Under the pieces are notes generated by a model, which was given only the letters and a program-made list of their open reading frames with translations, was not told the DNA's origin and searched no databases. A stretch of DNA of 64,000 bases from contig NZ_FOUU01000002.1 of NCBI RefSeq assembly GCF_900114975.1, forward strand, positions 382,363 to 446,362, written 5' to 3'. The position numbers were made by a program, and so were the translations under genes. This document shows, piece by piece, positions 43,492 through 52,802 of the stretch. The number at the start of each line of letters is the position of its first letter. Position 1 is the first letter of the stretch. The stretch is from Thermodesulforhabdus norvegica (GTDB taxonomy: Bacteria > Desulfobacterota > Syntrophobacteria > Syntrophobacterales > Thermodesulforhabdaceae).

Positions 43492-44301
43492 ATGTCCGGG
43501 TTTAGACTAGGGGTGGTAATCCCTACAGAACTGGAAATGAGGCCTCTTTTAGGGACGGAATTTTGCGAGGTTTTCGATTTCTACGGTCAGATGCTCTGCG
43601 GCGTCAACTGGGATGATGATTTGTCGGTTATCTGCGTTACGACAGGTATCGGAAAGTCAAATGCAGCCTTTACGGTAGCTGCTCTTTTTTATGAACATAA
43701 GCCTCACTTTCTAATTCATGCGGGGTGTGCCGGGACTTATTTGAAAGATAAGGTTAAGGTGGGTGACGTTGTGTTCGTAACAGAAGCCCTGTTTGGAGAC
43801 GACGGGATTATGCAGGACCGGGGAGTTATACAGTCTTATGAGATTATGGGCATTCCGGCACACAGAATCGGAGAAAGGTCTCTGTTCGACAGGGTGAGTA
43901 TTTCGGAAAAACTTTTGTCTTTATTCATCGAAGCCTTGCCCGAGGGAACGTATCCTGGTCGGTATCCTTCGGAGGGTGAAGGCGGATTTTCGGTTGGGGG
44001 CTTCCGGTTGCACTACGGTTCAGCACTGTCGGTGTGCTCCGTAAGCGGCTCGGAGGATATTGCAAAAAAACGCTACGGGGCTTATGGTGCAGTGATCGAA
44101 GATCTGGAAACGGCTTCGGTCATGCTGGCCTGCGTGCGTCTTGGCCTTCCGGTAATTGCACTTCGGGGTGTGAGCAATGTGGCGGGCATAAGAGACAAAA
44201 AACGGTGGCGTGTAGAAGAGGCCATGTATAATACGGGCACGATTGTTCGAAAAAGCGTGCCAATTATAAAAAAATGGCTGATTAAACAGGAGCTGTCCTG
44301 A
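43492..44301 (+). CDS. mqnB: futalosine hydrolase
   Basis: MqnB cleaves futalosine (or the aminodeoxy form) to release the base in the alternative menaquinone pathway. The 269-residue protein has the nucleoside-phosphorylase/hydrolase fold: IPTELEMRPLL near residue 10, GIGKSNAAFTVAAL near residue 53, HAGCAGTYLKDKVKVGDVV and a late EDLETASVMLAC segment where Glu and Asp bind the nucleoside. The direct neighbour mqnD, 2 bases downstream, firms up the assignment over a generic 5'-methylthioadenosine nucleosidase. Confidence 0.85.
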   Translation: MSGFRLGVVIPTELEMRPLLGTEFCEVFDFYGQMLCGVNWDDDLSVICVTTGIGKSNAAFTVAALFYEHKPHFLIHAGCAGTYLKDKVKVGDVVFVTEALFGDDGIMQDRGVIQSYEIMGIPAHRIGERSLFDRVSISEKLLSLFIEALPEGTYPGRYPSEGEGGFSVGGFRLHYGSALSVCSVSGSEDIAKKRYGAYGAVIEDLETASVMLACVRLGLPVIALRGVSNVAGIRDKKRWRVEEAMYNTGTIVRKSVPIIKKWLIKQELS

Positions 44302-44303
44302 TC

Positions 44304-45149
44304 ATGACCAGGGAAATAACGCTGGGCATTTCTCCATGTCCAAATGATACGTTTATTTTCGGTCCTCTGATTACCGGCAGGGTCTCTCTACCCCGGACCC
44401 TTATCAGAGCTCACATAGCCGATGTCGAAGAGCTTAACGGGCTTGCCTGTAATGGTGCCCTTGACGTCGTTAAAATATCCGTTCACGCCTATCTGGACGT
44501 GTGGAGGGATTACTGTCTTCTTCCTGCCGGAGGAGCAATCGGCCGGGGAGTGGGACCGATAATGGTTTCAAGGCGCAGGATGTCCGGTGACGAATTGAAA
44601 AATGCCCGGGTTGCCATCCCGGGAAAGAGAACGACGGCTAATTTACTGCTGGAGTTATCAGGGCTTCACAGTGGCGAAAGGGTCGAAATGGTTTTTCATG
44701 AGATAATGCCCGCCGTCCAGAAAGGGCTGGTCGATGCCGGAGTCGTTATCCATGAAGGTAGGTGGACTTATAATTCTTACGGGCTTACGTGTGTTTGCGA
44801 TCTGGCGGAGATGTGGGAAAATATGACCGGGCTTCCTCTTCCTCTAGGAGTTATTGCACTACGACGCGGTTTTCCAGAAGGTTTTGCAGAAGCAATTAAA
44901 GATGCAATCAGAGAAAGTATTCTTTATTCTCGGAAGCATACCGACGAGGTGATGACTTTGATCAGACGGTACGCCCAGGAGATGGACGACTGGATAATTA
45001 TGAAACATATCGACTCCTTCGTTAACGAGTTTTCTCTCGACGTGGGTCAGGAAGGGCGCAGAGCTGTAAGGACTATTCTTCAGAAAGCATGCAGGAAGTT
45101 AGATGTGGCGGAACCGGAGTCTGTATTTTACGACGATGATGGACTCTAA
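44304..45149 (+). CDS. mqnD: 1,4-dihydroxy-6-naphthoate synthase
   Basis: MqnD converts cyclic de-hypoxanthine futalosine to 1,4-dihydroxy-6-naphthoate, the ring precursor of menaquinone. The 281-residue protein has the family start ITLGISPCPNDTFIFGPLITG, then DVVKISVHAYLDVW and the segment GRGVGPIMVSRR. A histidine in MVFHEIMPAVQKGLVDAG is expected near the active site. It is a periplasmic-binding-like fold used as an enzyme, without signal peptide. Genes mqnA, mqnC and mqnE are not in the window. Confidence 0.93.
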   Translation: MTREITLGISPCPNDTFIFGPLITGRVSLPRTLIRAHIADVEELNGLACNGALDVVKISVHAYLDVWRDYCLLPAGGAIGRGVGPIMVSRRRMSGDELKNARVAIPGKRTTANLLLELSGLHSGERVEMVFHEIMPAVQKGLVDAGVVIHEGRWTYNSYGLTCVCDLAEMWENMTGLPLPLGVIALRRGFPEGFAEAIKDAIRESILYSRKHTDEVMTLIRRYAQEMDDWIIMKHIDSFVNEFSLDVGQEGRRAVRTILQKACRKLDVAEPESVFYDDDGL

Positions 45150-45164
45150 AGGAGCGGTTGAGCT

Positions 45165-46292
45165 ATGAGCTTATTTGATAAAATTTTTCTTTTTCCTTTT
45201 ACCGTGTTGCCTGAGTCTTTTTACAGATTTGCCTCACTCGTACTGCCTTCCGTTAATGTGCTTGAAGTTTTGAGGCCACCGCAGTTTCCTCCGTGGAACA
45301 GAGGAGAATTAAGGGCGTTCCGGGTCATCAAAAGAGACGAAGATCGTCGTAAAATAGCCGCAATCTATCGAGGATATCAGGATCTCGCCAGGGTTCACGG
45401 TGAAAAGCATCTGATCGATACCATATCCTTACTGAAAGAACACGATGAGTGGGAAGAGTCGAGACTCAGGTTGAGGTCGGCTATCAGGACGCCGGAGGAA
45501 AATAAGGTATCGGACGAGTGGGTAAGGTTTGTTGAGGCCGCGCTCATAATGGAACTGGCGCGGGATCTTGACGAAAGAGATATTGAACTGGATGCTGATT
45601 TATCAAAAGTCCACGAGCTGGAGTCTCAATTCCGGCTGAGCCTGGGGCTTGAAGAAGAGTTCGATGAGGATGTGGACGATTCGGTCAGGATTACGGCCGA
45701 GCATCTTCCTCAAAGAAGTTATTTCGGCTATATGATCCCGAAGCGGATCACTTCGTGGTTGCGCCTTTACAGGCAGGCCTTTATTGGTGAACCTCTCGGT
45801 GCTCCGGTGCTACTTTGTGTTACCAGAGAGGTCGTCGAGGAACTGGTTGACCCTCTGAGAACGAAAATCGAACGGGCTGGCGGTGAATGGAAGGAAGAAT
45901 TCGTGTTCAACGTAAGGGTTATCAACGTTTTCGAGAAAATGGCGGTTGAGGAATTCGAAAAATTCAGGACTGAGGTTCTAAAGTACGACAGACGACCCTT
46001 CTGGGATGCTCTGGCGCGATTTGTCGATGAGCCGGAATTGGGTGATGTCCTTTCTGAATTGAAAACGGAAGCTCTGAGGTTTTCCGAACTTTTGAACAAA
46101 AGTGCGGAAGGTCGTTCTGGTTCTACAGGGTTTTTCGAACAGGTTTTGGAATTCGGGGCCTGCTGTTATCCTCAGGTGTCTTTTCAAAACCTCAGCTCCG
46201 CCTTTCTGAGTCCGGCAGAAGAGATTTTCGTGAATGATGACAGACCGCTGGTGGTGTTATTTTTAGACGAGAGAATCGTGGAAAAACATTAA
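45165..46292 (+). CDS. unknown protein at the head of the type II secretion genes
   Basis: A 375-residue protein I cannot assign. It has a hydrophobic N-terminal stretch (about residues 6-35) without a clear cleavage site, a charged middle (about residues 100-175) very rich in Glu and Asp, and a C-terminal half with alternating helices. No cysteine motif or nucleotide-binding loop is visible. AAAGGAG lies 9-10 bases upstream of the ATG, and it is 15 bases after mqnD and 16 before gspE, so it is surely expressed with them. A secretion-related or lineage-specific accessory role is plausible only by position. Confidence 0.7.
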   Translation: MSLFDKIFLFPFTVLPESFYRFASLVLPSVNVLEVLRPPQFPPWNRGELRAFRVIKRDEDRRKIAAIYRGYQDLARVHGEKHLIDTISLLKEHDEWEESRLRLRSAIRTPEENKVSDEWVRFVEAALIMELARDLDERDIELDADLSKVHELESQFRLSLGLEEEFDEDVDDSVRITAEHLPQRSYFGYMIPKRITSWLRLYRQAFIGEPLGAPVLLCVTREVVEELVDPLRTKIERAGGEWKEEFVFNVRVINVFEKMAVEEFEKFRTEVLKYDRRPFWDALARFVDEPELGDVLSELKTEALRFSELLNKSAEGRSGSTGFFEQVLEFGACCYPQVSFQNLSSAFLSPAEEIFVNDDRPLVVLFLDERIVEKH

Positions 46293-46308
46293 AGGAGATT
46301 ACTTCTGG

Positions 46309-48006
46309 ATGGATCTTGCCAGAGATTTAGTCGAAGAACTTGCCAGGGAATTCGGGCTCGGAGATGAAAAGAAAGCCGGCCTCAGGGAACTTCTCTATTC
46401 CTTAAACTGGCCTCTGTTGGAAGCGGCAAAGCAGATGGATATTACTGACGAAGAAAGGGTTCTCAGGATTGTGGCTTCTCTTTTGGGTATTCCTTACCTG
46501 AGGAGCCACGAATATCCGGAAAAGCCCGTGTTGCTTGACGGAGTTTCTATAGATTTTCTGAGACATCATGCAATCCTGCCGCTTCAGGGAGAGAATTCCG
46601 ATGTGGTTTTAATTATAAACGAACCCTGGGACCTGACCACGACCTCCCTGCTGGAAAAGCATTTTTCCGGATCACGGGTGTCGGTTGCTGTGGGTCACGG
46701 AGACGAAATACGGACGGCCATAGATAGAATTTACGGGGCCATGGGTGGAATTACCGGAGAAGCCGAGGAAAGCGTTGATGTGCCCGTCGGTGTGGATGTT
46801 TATGAGGATGATCTGGATCGTCTGAGGGGGCTCGCTCAGGAAGCACCGGTGGTTCGCCTTGTAAACGTTCTGCTTACCCGGGCTCTTGATATGCGGGCAT
46901 CGGATATTCATTTTGAGCCCACGGAGAAGGCCTTTAAGGTACGATGCCGCGTGGACGGCGTCCTTTATGAGCTTGATTCTCCTCCGAAAAGCATGCAGCC
47001 AGCGATCATAAGCCGATTGAAGCTAATGGCAAATATGGACATTGCGGAGCGACGGCTTCCTCAGGACGGTCGAATTAAGCTCAGGTTCGGCCATCGTGAT
47101 GTCGATATACGGGTTTCTACGGCCCCAACGATATACGGTGAAAGTGTGGTTCTCAGGCTGCTGTCCCAGGAAGCCGTCGAGTACAATCTGGAAAAGCTGG
47201 GCATGGATTCTCAGCAGCTCAAGATAGTTACCGAACTGATAGAGCGGCCTTACGGGATGATTCTCGTGACGGGACCTACCGGGTCGGGAAAGACGACGAC
47301 CCTTTATGCCATACTTCGGCGTCTCAATACGGCAACCAAGAAAATAATAACCGTAGAAGACCCGGTGGAGTATCAGATCGACGGAATAAATCAGATCCAG
47401 GTTAAGCCACAGATAAATCTTACCTTTGCCAATGCACTGAGATCTCTTGTGCGTCAGGATCCGGACGTGCTTCTCATCGGAGAAATTCGTGATCACGAAA
47501 CGGCGGACATAGCGGTGGAATCTGCCCTGACGGGTCATCTCGTTTTTTCGACACTGCATACCAATGATGCTCCGGGGGCGATAACAAGGCTGAGGGATTT
47601 AGGCATTGAATCATTCCTTATCGCCGATTCTGTGCTCGCCGTCATGGCCCAGAGGCTGGTAAGGGTTCTTTGCGAAGAGTGCAGGGAACCCTACGAAGCA
47701 ACCGATGAAGATATGAATCTGCTTCAAAGATGGACCCCTCATCTGGACGAAAGACCCGTTATTTTTCGTCATAGAGGATGCAGAAAGTGTGGGTTTACGG
47801 GGTACAGGGGCCGTCAGGGTATATTTGAACTTTTTATTGTACGAGATCGCGTGCGGTCCGGGATTGTTGCAGGGAAGGATGCCGGGGAGCTGGCCCGGCT
47901 GGCCTCCGATTTGGGCTATCGACCGCTGATATCTCAGGGCTGCCAGAAGGTACTCCAGGGGATTACCACTATATCGGAGGTTCTCCGGGTTACCAGTCTT
48001 ACGTAA
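46309..48006 (+). CDS. gspE: type II secretion ATPase GspE
   Basis: A 565-residue AAA-like traffic ATPase that powers pseudopilus assembly. An N-terminal MshEN-type domain (about residues 1-140) precedes the core: Walker A GPTGSGKTTTLYAIL near residue 322, the Asp box TVEDPVEYQ, Walker B LLIGEIRDHETA near residue 387 and the His box LTGHLVFSTLHTNDA. A four-cysteine zinc element (CEEC and CRKC) follows near residues 454-492. AAGGAG lies 11 bases before the ATG. Confidence 0.95.
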   Translation: MDLARDLVEELAREFGLGDEKKAGLRELLYSLNWPLLEAAKQMDITDEERVLRIVASLLGIPYLRSHEYPEKPVLLDGVSIDFLRHHAILPLQGENSDVVLIINEPWDLTTTSLLEKHFSGSRVSVAVGHGDEIRTAIDRIYGAMGGITGEAEESVDVPVGVDVYEDDLDRLRGLAQEAPVVRLVNVLLTRALDMRASDIHFEPTEKAFKVRCRVDGVLYELDSPPKSMQPAIISRLKLMANMDIAERRLPQDGRIKLRFGHRDVDIRVSTAPTIYGESVVLRLLSQEAVEYNLEKLGMDSQQLKIVTELIERPYGMILVTGPTGSGKTTTLYAILRRLNTATKKIITVEDPVEYQIDGINQIQVKPQINLTFANALRSLVRQDPDVLLIGEIRDHETADIAVESALTGHLVFSTLHTNDAPGAITRLRDLGIESFLIADSVLAVMAQRLVRVLCEECREPYEATDEDMNLLQRWTPHLDERPVIFRHRGCRKCGFTGYRGRQGIFELFIVRDRVRSGIVAGKDAGELARLASDLGYRPLISQGCQKVLQGITTISEVLRVTSLT

Positions 48007-48017
48007 TGGGGTGAGCG

Positions 48018-49205
48018 GTGGCTTATTTTTCCTACAGAGCCCATGATAGAAACGGTGCCGTTCATAAGGGTGTTATTCAGGCTTCCAGTGTGGAGGAAGC
48101 CGTAAGGAAGTTAAAAGAGAACGACCTCTTTCCCATCAGGATCGGCGAAGCCACCCGAAGAAAGACCGGTCGTGTTCGCGATGAAGCAATCATAACCTTC
48201 TGCCGTGAACTGGCCAATCTTTTGCGCTCCGGCCTGCCTGTGGACAGGGCTTTGATACTTCTAGCCCAACAGGAATCTGATAAAACCTTCAGGAGGATAT
48301 TGCAGGATGTTCATGGGGTTGTTCGTCGGGGCGGAAGCCTTTCGGAAGCTCTACAGGAGCACGAATCCCTGTTTGGGGTTTTTCTGCCCCCTATGATCAG
48401 GGCAGGTGAGGCAAGTGGAACCCTGATACGGATTCTGGAGCAGGTCGGGGCTTATCTGGAAAGAAAACACCGGTTTAAACAAAATCTCATATCGGCCTCC
48501 ATTTACCCTATGTTGCTTCTCGGCATGAGCATGATCTCCATGATTGTCCTCCTCGTTTACGTTCTTCCCAGATTTGCAAGAATATTTCAGGATCTTCAGC
48601 AGGAGATACCCGCCGTCACGGCAGTTCTTCTGAAGATGGGATTATTCCTTCAGAACTACGGGTGGACTCTTCCTGTGATAATGCTGGCTTTGTTTTTTGG
48701 AGGAAGACATCTCTCAGGCAGAGAGTACTGGCGACGGCACCTCGATCGCTGGGTTCTTAACATTCCCTTTGTGAAGAATCTTGTTATCTACACCGAGCTG
48801 GCCCGTTTTTTTATGACCATTGGCACCATGGTAAATGCAGGAGTGCCGCTACTTAAGTCAATTCATCTGGCTCTGAGCGTCGTTGGTAATGGTTTTATCA
48901 GGGATAGCCTTAAACCGCTGTACAATGATGTTCGGGTTGGGCGCTCGGTTAGCGCTTTTTTTGCCGGGTTAAAGAACATCCCGGTCAGGGTTGGAACCGT
49001 ATTGAGGCTTTCCGAAGAAAGAGGAGAGCTCGGCAGAGGGCTTATGGAACTTGGAGAATATTTTGAAAGCGAGACCGGAAAGATTCTGCAAAGAATGATA
49101 ACCCTCATGGAGCCAGTGGTGATAATAGGGACGGGCTGCGTAATAGGAGCAATGGTGCTGAGCATGTTTGGGGCTATTGTTAGCATTACGGAAGTTAGGT
49201 TTTAG
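48018..49205 (+). CDS. gspF: type II secretion inner-membrane protein GspF
   Basis: A 395-residue inner-membrane platform protein with two GspF domains (about residues 65-190 and 265-390), each with FCRELANLLRSGLPVDRALILL-like helices, and three membrane segments (near residues 165-190, 215-235 and 365-390). It starts at GTG 48018 with GGGGTGAG nearby. It couples GspE motion to pseudopilus extension and follows gspE by 11 bases. Confidence 0.94.
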   Translation: MAYFSYRAHDRNGAVHKGVIQASSVEEAVRKLKENDLFPIRIGEATRRKTGRVRDEAIITFCRELANLLRSGLPVDRALILLAQQESDKTFRRILQDVHGVVRRGGSLSEALQEHESLFGVFLPPMIRAGEASGTLIRILEQVGAYLERKHRFKQNLISASIYPMLLLGMSMISMIVLLVYVLPRFARIFQDLQQEIPAVTAVLLKMGLFLQNYGWTLPVIMLALFFGGRHLSGREYWRRHLDRWVLNIPFVKNLVIYTELARFFMTIGTMVNAGVPLLKSIHLALSVVGNGFIRDSLKPLYNDVRVGRSVSAFFAGLKNIPVRVGTVLRLSEERGELGRGLMELGEYFESETGKILQRMITLMEPVVIIGTGCVIGAMVLSMFGAIVSITEVRF

Positions 49206-49225
49206 AGTTTAGAGGCCTCGGGAGA

Positions 49226-49669
49226 ATGAAAAATAGAGGTTTTACTCTTATCGAAGTGATCCTGGTCGTACTGATTTTTTCTCTCGCTGTAGGCATGGTG
49301 GCTCCGAGAATAGGTGGCGGAGCCTTGAGGATGAAAGAGCGGAATTTCGTTACGGCCATGGTTGAATCCCTGTTAAAGAGCCGTGAAAAAGCCCTGGCTT
49401 CGGGGAAGACGGAAATTTTTTTTATCGACTCCGGGGAGCGAACCTTCGGTGTTGGACAAAACGCACACGGTCGAATTCCTGAAAATGCCGACATCTATGC
49501 GGAAGGACTGGAAGATCTGGGGAATGGAAGGTATGCGGTAAGATTTTTTCCCGACGGTACGGCTCCACCGGTAAAGCTCGATGTAACCTTTGACAGAGAA
49601 CGCCAGTACATCATATCGGTAGATCCCATCCTGAACAGTGTATCGTGGACGGAAGGCACTTCATCGTGA
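49226..49669 (+). CDS. gspH: type II secretion pseudopilin, GspH-like
   Basis: A 147-residue pseudopilin with a short class III leader MKNRG cleaved before FTLIEVILVVLIFSLAVGMV; Glu5 of the mature protein is present. The globular part lacks the C-terminal calcium-binding pattern of GspG, so a minor pseudopilin (GspH) is more likely. GGGAG sits just before the ATG. The stop overlaps the gspI start. Confidence 0.75.
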   Translation: MKNRGFTLIEVILVVLIFSLAVGMVAPRIGGGALRMKERNFVTAMVESLLKSREKALASGKTEIFFIDSGERTFGVGQNAHGRIPENADIYAEGLEDLGNGRYAVRFFPDGTAPPVKLDVTFDRERQYIISVDPILNSVSWTEGTSS

Positions 49670-50022
49670 ATAAGAAGGGTTTCACTCTCGTCGAAGTTCT
49701 GGTTGCCCTGGTGATTGCGGTACTTGTTGTCGGAAGTGCTATGGCTCTGATCGGAGGTGTTTATCAAAGTCGCTATCGACTGGATAGACGGATGAAGGCC
49801 ATTCCCGTTCTTGATGCGGCAGCTCAGGCGATCTTCAGGGATCCTTCGCTGGTTCATGAGGACTCCATCGTTCTGAAGGAACTTCCCGGTTCTCCGGTGG
49901 TCTATGTCGTTGCTACCAGGGTAAACGATGGTGAAATAGCCTCCAGTGTTGCCCTTTACCGCGTAAAGCTCCGCTATGAGGACAGCGAGATTGAATTCAG
50001 CGTCGTTAGCTCTGAAGAATAG
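49666..50022 (+). CDS. gspI: type II secretion minor pseudopilin, GspI-like
   Basis: I start at GTG 49666, overlapping the previous stop as GTGA, with GGAAGG about 9 bases upstream. This gives a 118-residue protein with leader MNKKG before FTLVEVLVALVIAVLVVGSAM. An in-frame ATG at 49645 would add seven residues to the leader. GspI normally nucleates the pseudopilus tip with GspJ and GspK. Overlap of 47 bases with the next gene indicates coupling. Confidence 0.75.
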   Translation: MNKKGFTLVEVLVALVIAVLVVGSAMALIGGVYQSRYRLDRRMKAIPVLDAAAQAIFRDPSLVHEDSIVLKELPGSPVVYVVATRVNDGEIASSVALYRVKLRYEDSEIEFSVVSSEE

Positions 50023-50656
50023 CCACGGCCTCACGCTTATGGAGGTGCTGGTGGCAATCACTGTGGGGAGTATGGTGCTGGCAATAATCGTGTCGGCTCT
50101 CGGGGCTTCACTGATAGCCTGGGATCGTGTGAGAAATGAAAAAAGGAAAACCTTTTCCTCGGTATTCCATATCCTTGATCTTATGAATCGCCAGGTTTGC
50201 TACCTCGACTTCAAGGCCGATTTTCCCGGGTTCTCGGGATCGCCGTTATTGATTGCCGAGTCAAAGAAGCTGGTTTTTGCTTCGAGAATATCCCCGATGG
50301 GCGTCTCAAAAAATAATTCCGTCCTGGCGGCCTACTTATTCGATGAAGAAAATCGGGTTTTTTCGTATCGACAGAAAATTTTGTCGGCTTTTAACTCCGA
50401 GGACGATCTGGATAGATTCGTAGAAGGAGATGACGCAGAAGGGTCTGTGGAAACCGAGATTCCCGTTGCGAAGCTTGAATTTGCATACAGAGGCGAGGAT
50501 TCGCAGTTCAGAGAAAAATGGGACGAAGAAAATGGGTTGCCGGAAGAGATAAGGATCTCCCTCTGGATGGAAGAAAAGGGGCAGCCCTTTGTCTGGATTA
50601 TTAAAACGGCCCCTTTCGGTCCGGTGCTTAACCGGGGTGGGGTTAAAAGTGAATGA
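49976..50656 (+). CDS. gspJ: type II secretion minor pseudopilin, GspJ-like
   Basis: A 226-residue protein with a prepilin cleavage site after SHG, before LTLMEVLVAITVGSMVLAIIV. Size and position between gspI and gspK fit GspJ. The ATG at 49976 gives an 18-residue leader; TTG 49991, 9 bases after GAGG, would give a more usual 13-residue leader. The C-terminal part (MEEKGQPFVWIIKTAPFGPV) resembles the GspJ tail. Confidence 0.75.
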   Translation: MRTARLNSASLALKNSHGLTLMEVLVAITVGSMVLAIIVSALGASLIAWDRVRNEKRKTFSSVFHILDLMNRQVCYLDFKADFPGFSGSPLLIAESKKLVFASRISPMGVSKNNSVLAAYLFDEENRVFSYRQKILSAFNSEDDLDRFVEGDDAEGSVETEIPVAKLEFAYRGEDSQFREKWDEENGLPEEIRISLWMEEKGQPFVWIIKTAPFGPVLNRGGVKSE

Positions 50657-51485
50657 TTCAAGAGGCGTTGTCCTGATCGTCTGCCTGTGGATATCGGGGC
50701 TGATTATCTGGATTGCAATGAGTACTGCGATAATCTTTAGATTTATGCTTTCTTCGGAAGGATCCGTGGTTTCTCGTTTTTACGCACGGTATGCGGCTCT
50801 GGGCGGAGTGCAGGAAGCTCTTGCAAGAATGGGGTGGGAAGCGGGTCGTAAGCTCGAACTGGAAGATGTCGGCAAAAAAGAATGGCGCCCCGACGGAACC
50901 GTTCATGCCCTGAGTTATTCCAGATGTACCGTCAGGGTGCGGATTGAGGAAGAATCCACGAAAATTAACGCAAACCTTGTTGACAGAGGAGAACTTGAAA
51001 AGATTCTTACAGAGAAAAGCGGGCTGTCTCAGGAAACGGCGAAGATCTGGACGGATCGTATAATGGATTTTATCGACGGTGATGATGTTTCACGAGATCT
51101 GGGGGCCGAAAAGATTGAATATGAAGAAGCGGGGTTATCCTACGGCCCTTTTAACAGGCCTCTCAGGTACATAGAAGAAATACTTCTCATACCCGGCGTT
51201 GAATGGGAAACTTTCTGGTACGGAATGGAGACAGACGATCAGGATGACCTGCTTCCGGGGATAAGGAGCCCTTTTTCACTTCTTACCGTGTACGGCAATC
51301 GTAAGGCCCTTGTTGAAGATGCTGAAAATGAGGAAACTGTGGTCTGGAAAAACGGGGGACTTTACCGTATTCTCTCGGGTGCCCTGTGTGGTAGGTACGG
51401 ACGGGTGGTTATCTACGCGATTGTAAAGCTGGATACCGGATCTGTGCCGCATTACAGAATTGTGGAAATCAAGGAAATGCTTTAA
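50649..51485 (+). CDS. gspK: type II secretion minor pseudopilin, GspK-like
   Basis: A 278-residue pseudopilin, starting at GTG 50649 and overlapping gspJ by 8 bases. The leader MNDSRG is followed by VVLIVCLWISGLIIW, which lacks Glu5, a known GspK trait. The large soluble part has the GspK helical insert: INANLVDRGELEKIL near residue 105, AKIWTDRIMDFIDGDD and YIEEILLIPGV. GspK caps the pseudopilus. Confidence 0.85.
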   Translation: MNDSRGVVLIVCLWISGLIIWIAMSTAIIFRFMLSSEGSVVSRFYARYAALGGVQEALARMGWEAGRKLELEDVGKKEWRPDGTVHALSYSRCTVRVRIEEESTKINANLVDRGELEKILTEKSGLSQETAKIWTDRIMDFIDGDDVSRDLGAEKIEYEEAGLSYGPFNRPLRYIEEILLIPGVEWETFWYGMETDDQDDLLPGIRSPFSLLTVYGNRKALVEDAENEETVVWKNGGLYRILSGALCGRYGRVVIYAIVKLDTGSVPHYRIVEIKEML

Positions 51486-52802
51486 ATGAGGTCATATCTG
51501 GAGAAAATACCCATTCCGGCTCGAAGAGTTCTCGTTCTGTATGTTTTTCAGGACAGGGTCTGGATTGTTGCCGCCGGCCGCAACGGTGGCTCATGGACGG
51601 TGGGGCCATTGGAAGAAATTCGTCACCATGGTTCCGAAAACCTGGGCTTGATTTCTGAAAGAATTGCGGAATTGGTAAAATCGGACAGAAGCGCTCTGAT
51701 GGTTGTTCTTTCTCGGGAGTTTTACAATACGACGAGAACCACTTATCCAGCGGGGGTACTGGATAATCTTCACAGGATAATCGAATACGAAAGGCAGGAG
51801 CACACCCTTCATCGAGACGTAGATGATCTGGTGATCTACAAAAATTTTAAACCCCTGGTTTCCGGGCGTGGGGATTCCGTTCTGGTCAACATTCTTTGGA
51901 CGGAAAAGTCTTCATACGGCAGGTTTATTCAGCTTTTACCGGCCGATTCTTTCGTTTCGTGGACTATCGTGCCCGACTGCCTCCTGGTTGAGGCCTTTGC
52001 TGAGAGTGTCGGATTGGAAGACACCTGGGTTGTTATACCCTGCGGTTCCGGTTCATTCGGCGCCTATCACGTTGGTCGGGGCGGTGTGACGGAATCTGCT
52101 CTTATCGGCCCGGACGGCTCGATATCCAGAATGCTGTTTCTTCAGAAGCTTTCGGGTGCTAAAGGAATAGTAGGTGTTTCGGAAAACTTTCTGGATGCAA
52201 ATGTCAGGATTGTTGAATCAGGAGAGTTTATCGGAAACGCCCTGAAGGGGTTCCTGAAGGGCACAAGAATTTACGGATTTGAGGGGTCCGTGCGCCTGGG
52301 ATTACCCCGGGTACCCAGGTCTTTGATTCCTCTGGCAGTCTTTCTGACACTCCTCGTTGGGTGGGGCTTTTTGATGGATTACCGGTTAGAGATTGCCGAA
52401 AAAGAGCTGAATCAACTCTTAAAGGCAAGGCAAAACCTGGAGGAGCGTTGGAAACCCATCGAGGCAAATATTAAGACCATTGAAAAGCTGGCAGAGGAAC
52501 GCAGGACGCTTGATCAGATAATGAAACAGAACGTACCCGTCAGCAGGCTTTTTGAGAAGCTCAGTGATGTGACACCCGACGATACCTGGCTTAACTATTT
52601 CGATCTTTCCGGTGGTAATGTCGTAATGCTTCGAGGTGAAAGTAAATCCGCCGTCGAGTATGTTTCCGTTCTCTCCAGAATTCCGGGATTTAGGGATGTG
52701 GGCTTTGTGGCTCCGGTAAGGAAGAACAATCGGACCGGCAGGGAAATGTTCAGTATTCGTTTTGTAGTGGACTGGAACGAATTTCAGAAGGCTGCGGATT
52801 GA
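51486..52802 (+). CDS. gspL: type II secretion assembly protein GspL (PilM-PilN-like)
   Basis: A 438-residue bitopic protein. Residues 1-275 form an actin-like (PilM/GspL) cytoplasmic domain; a membrane helix lies at about 278-297 (LIPLAVFLTLLVGWGFLM). A short coiled coil (about 300-350) and a PilN/Fimbrial-assembly-like periplasmic domain (DTWLNYFDLSGGNVVMLRG) follow. It recruits GspE and contacts GspM. It abuts gspK with no gap. Confidence 0.83.
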   Translation: MRSYLEKIPIPARRVLVLYVFQDRVWIVAAGRNGGSWTVGPLEEIRHHGSENLGLISERIAELVKSDRSALMVVLSREFYNTTRTTYPAGVLDNLHRIIEYERQEHTLHRDVDDLVIYKNFKPLVSGRGDSVLVNILWTEKSSYGRFIQLLPADSFVSWTIVPDCLLVEAFAESVGLEDTWVVIPCGSGSFGAYHVGRGGVTESALIGPDGSISRMLFLQKLSGAKGIVGVSENFLDANVRIVESGEFIGNALKGFLKGTRIYGFEGSVRLGLPRVPRSLIPLAVFLTLLVGWGFLMDYRLEIAEKELNQLLKARQNLEERWKPIEANIKTIEKLAEERRTLDQIMKQNVPVSRLFEKLSDVTPDDTWLNYFDLSGGNVVMLRGESKSAVEYVSVLSRIPGFRDVGFVAPVRKNNRTGREMFSIRFVVDWNEFQKAAD

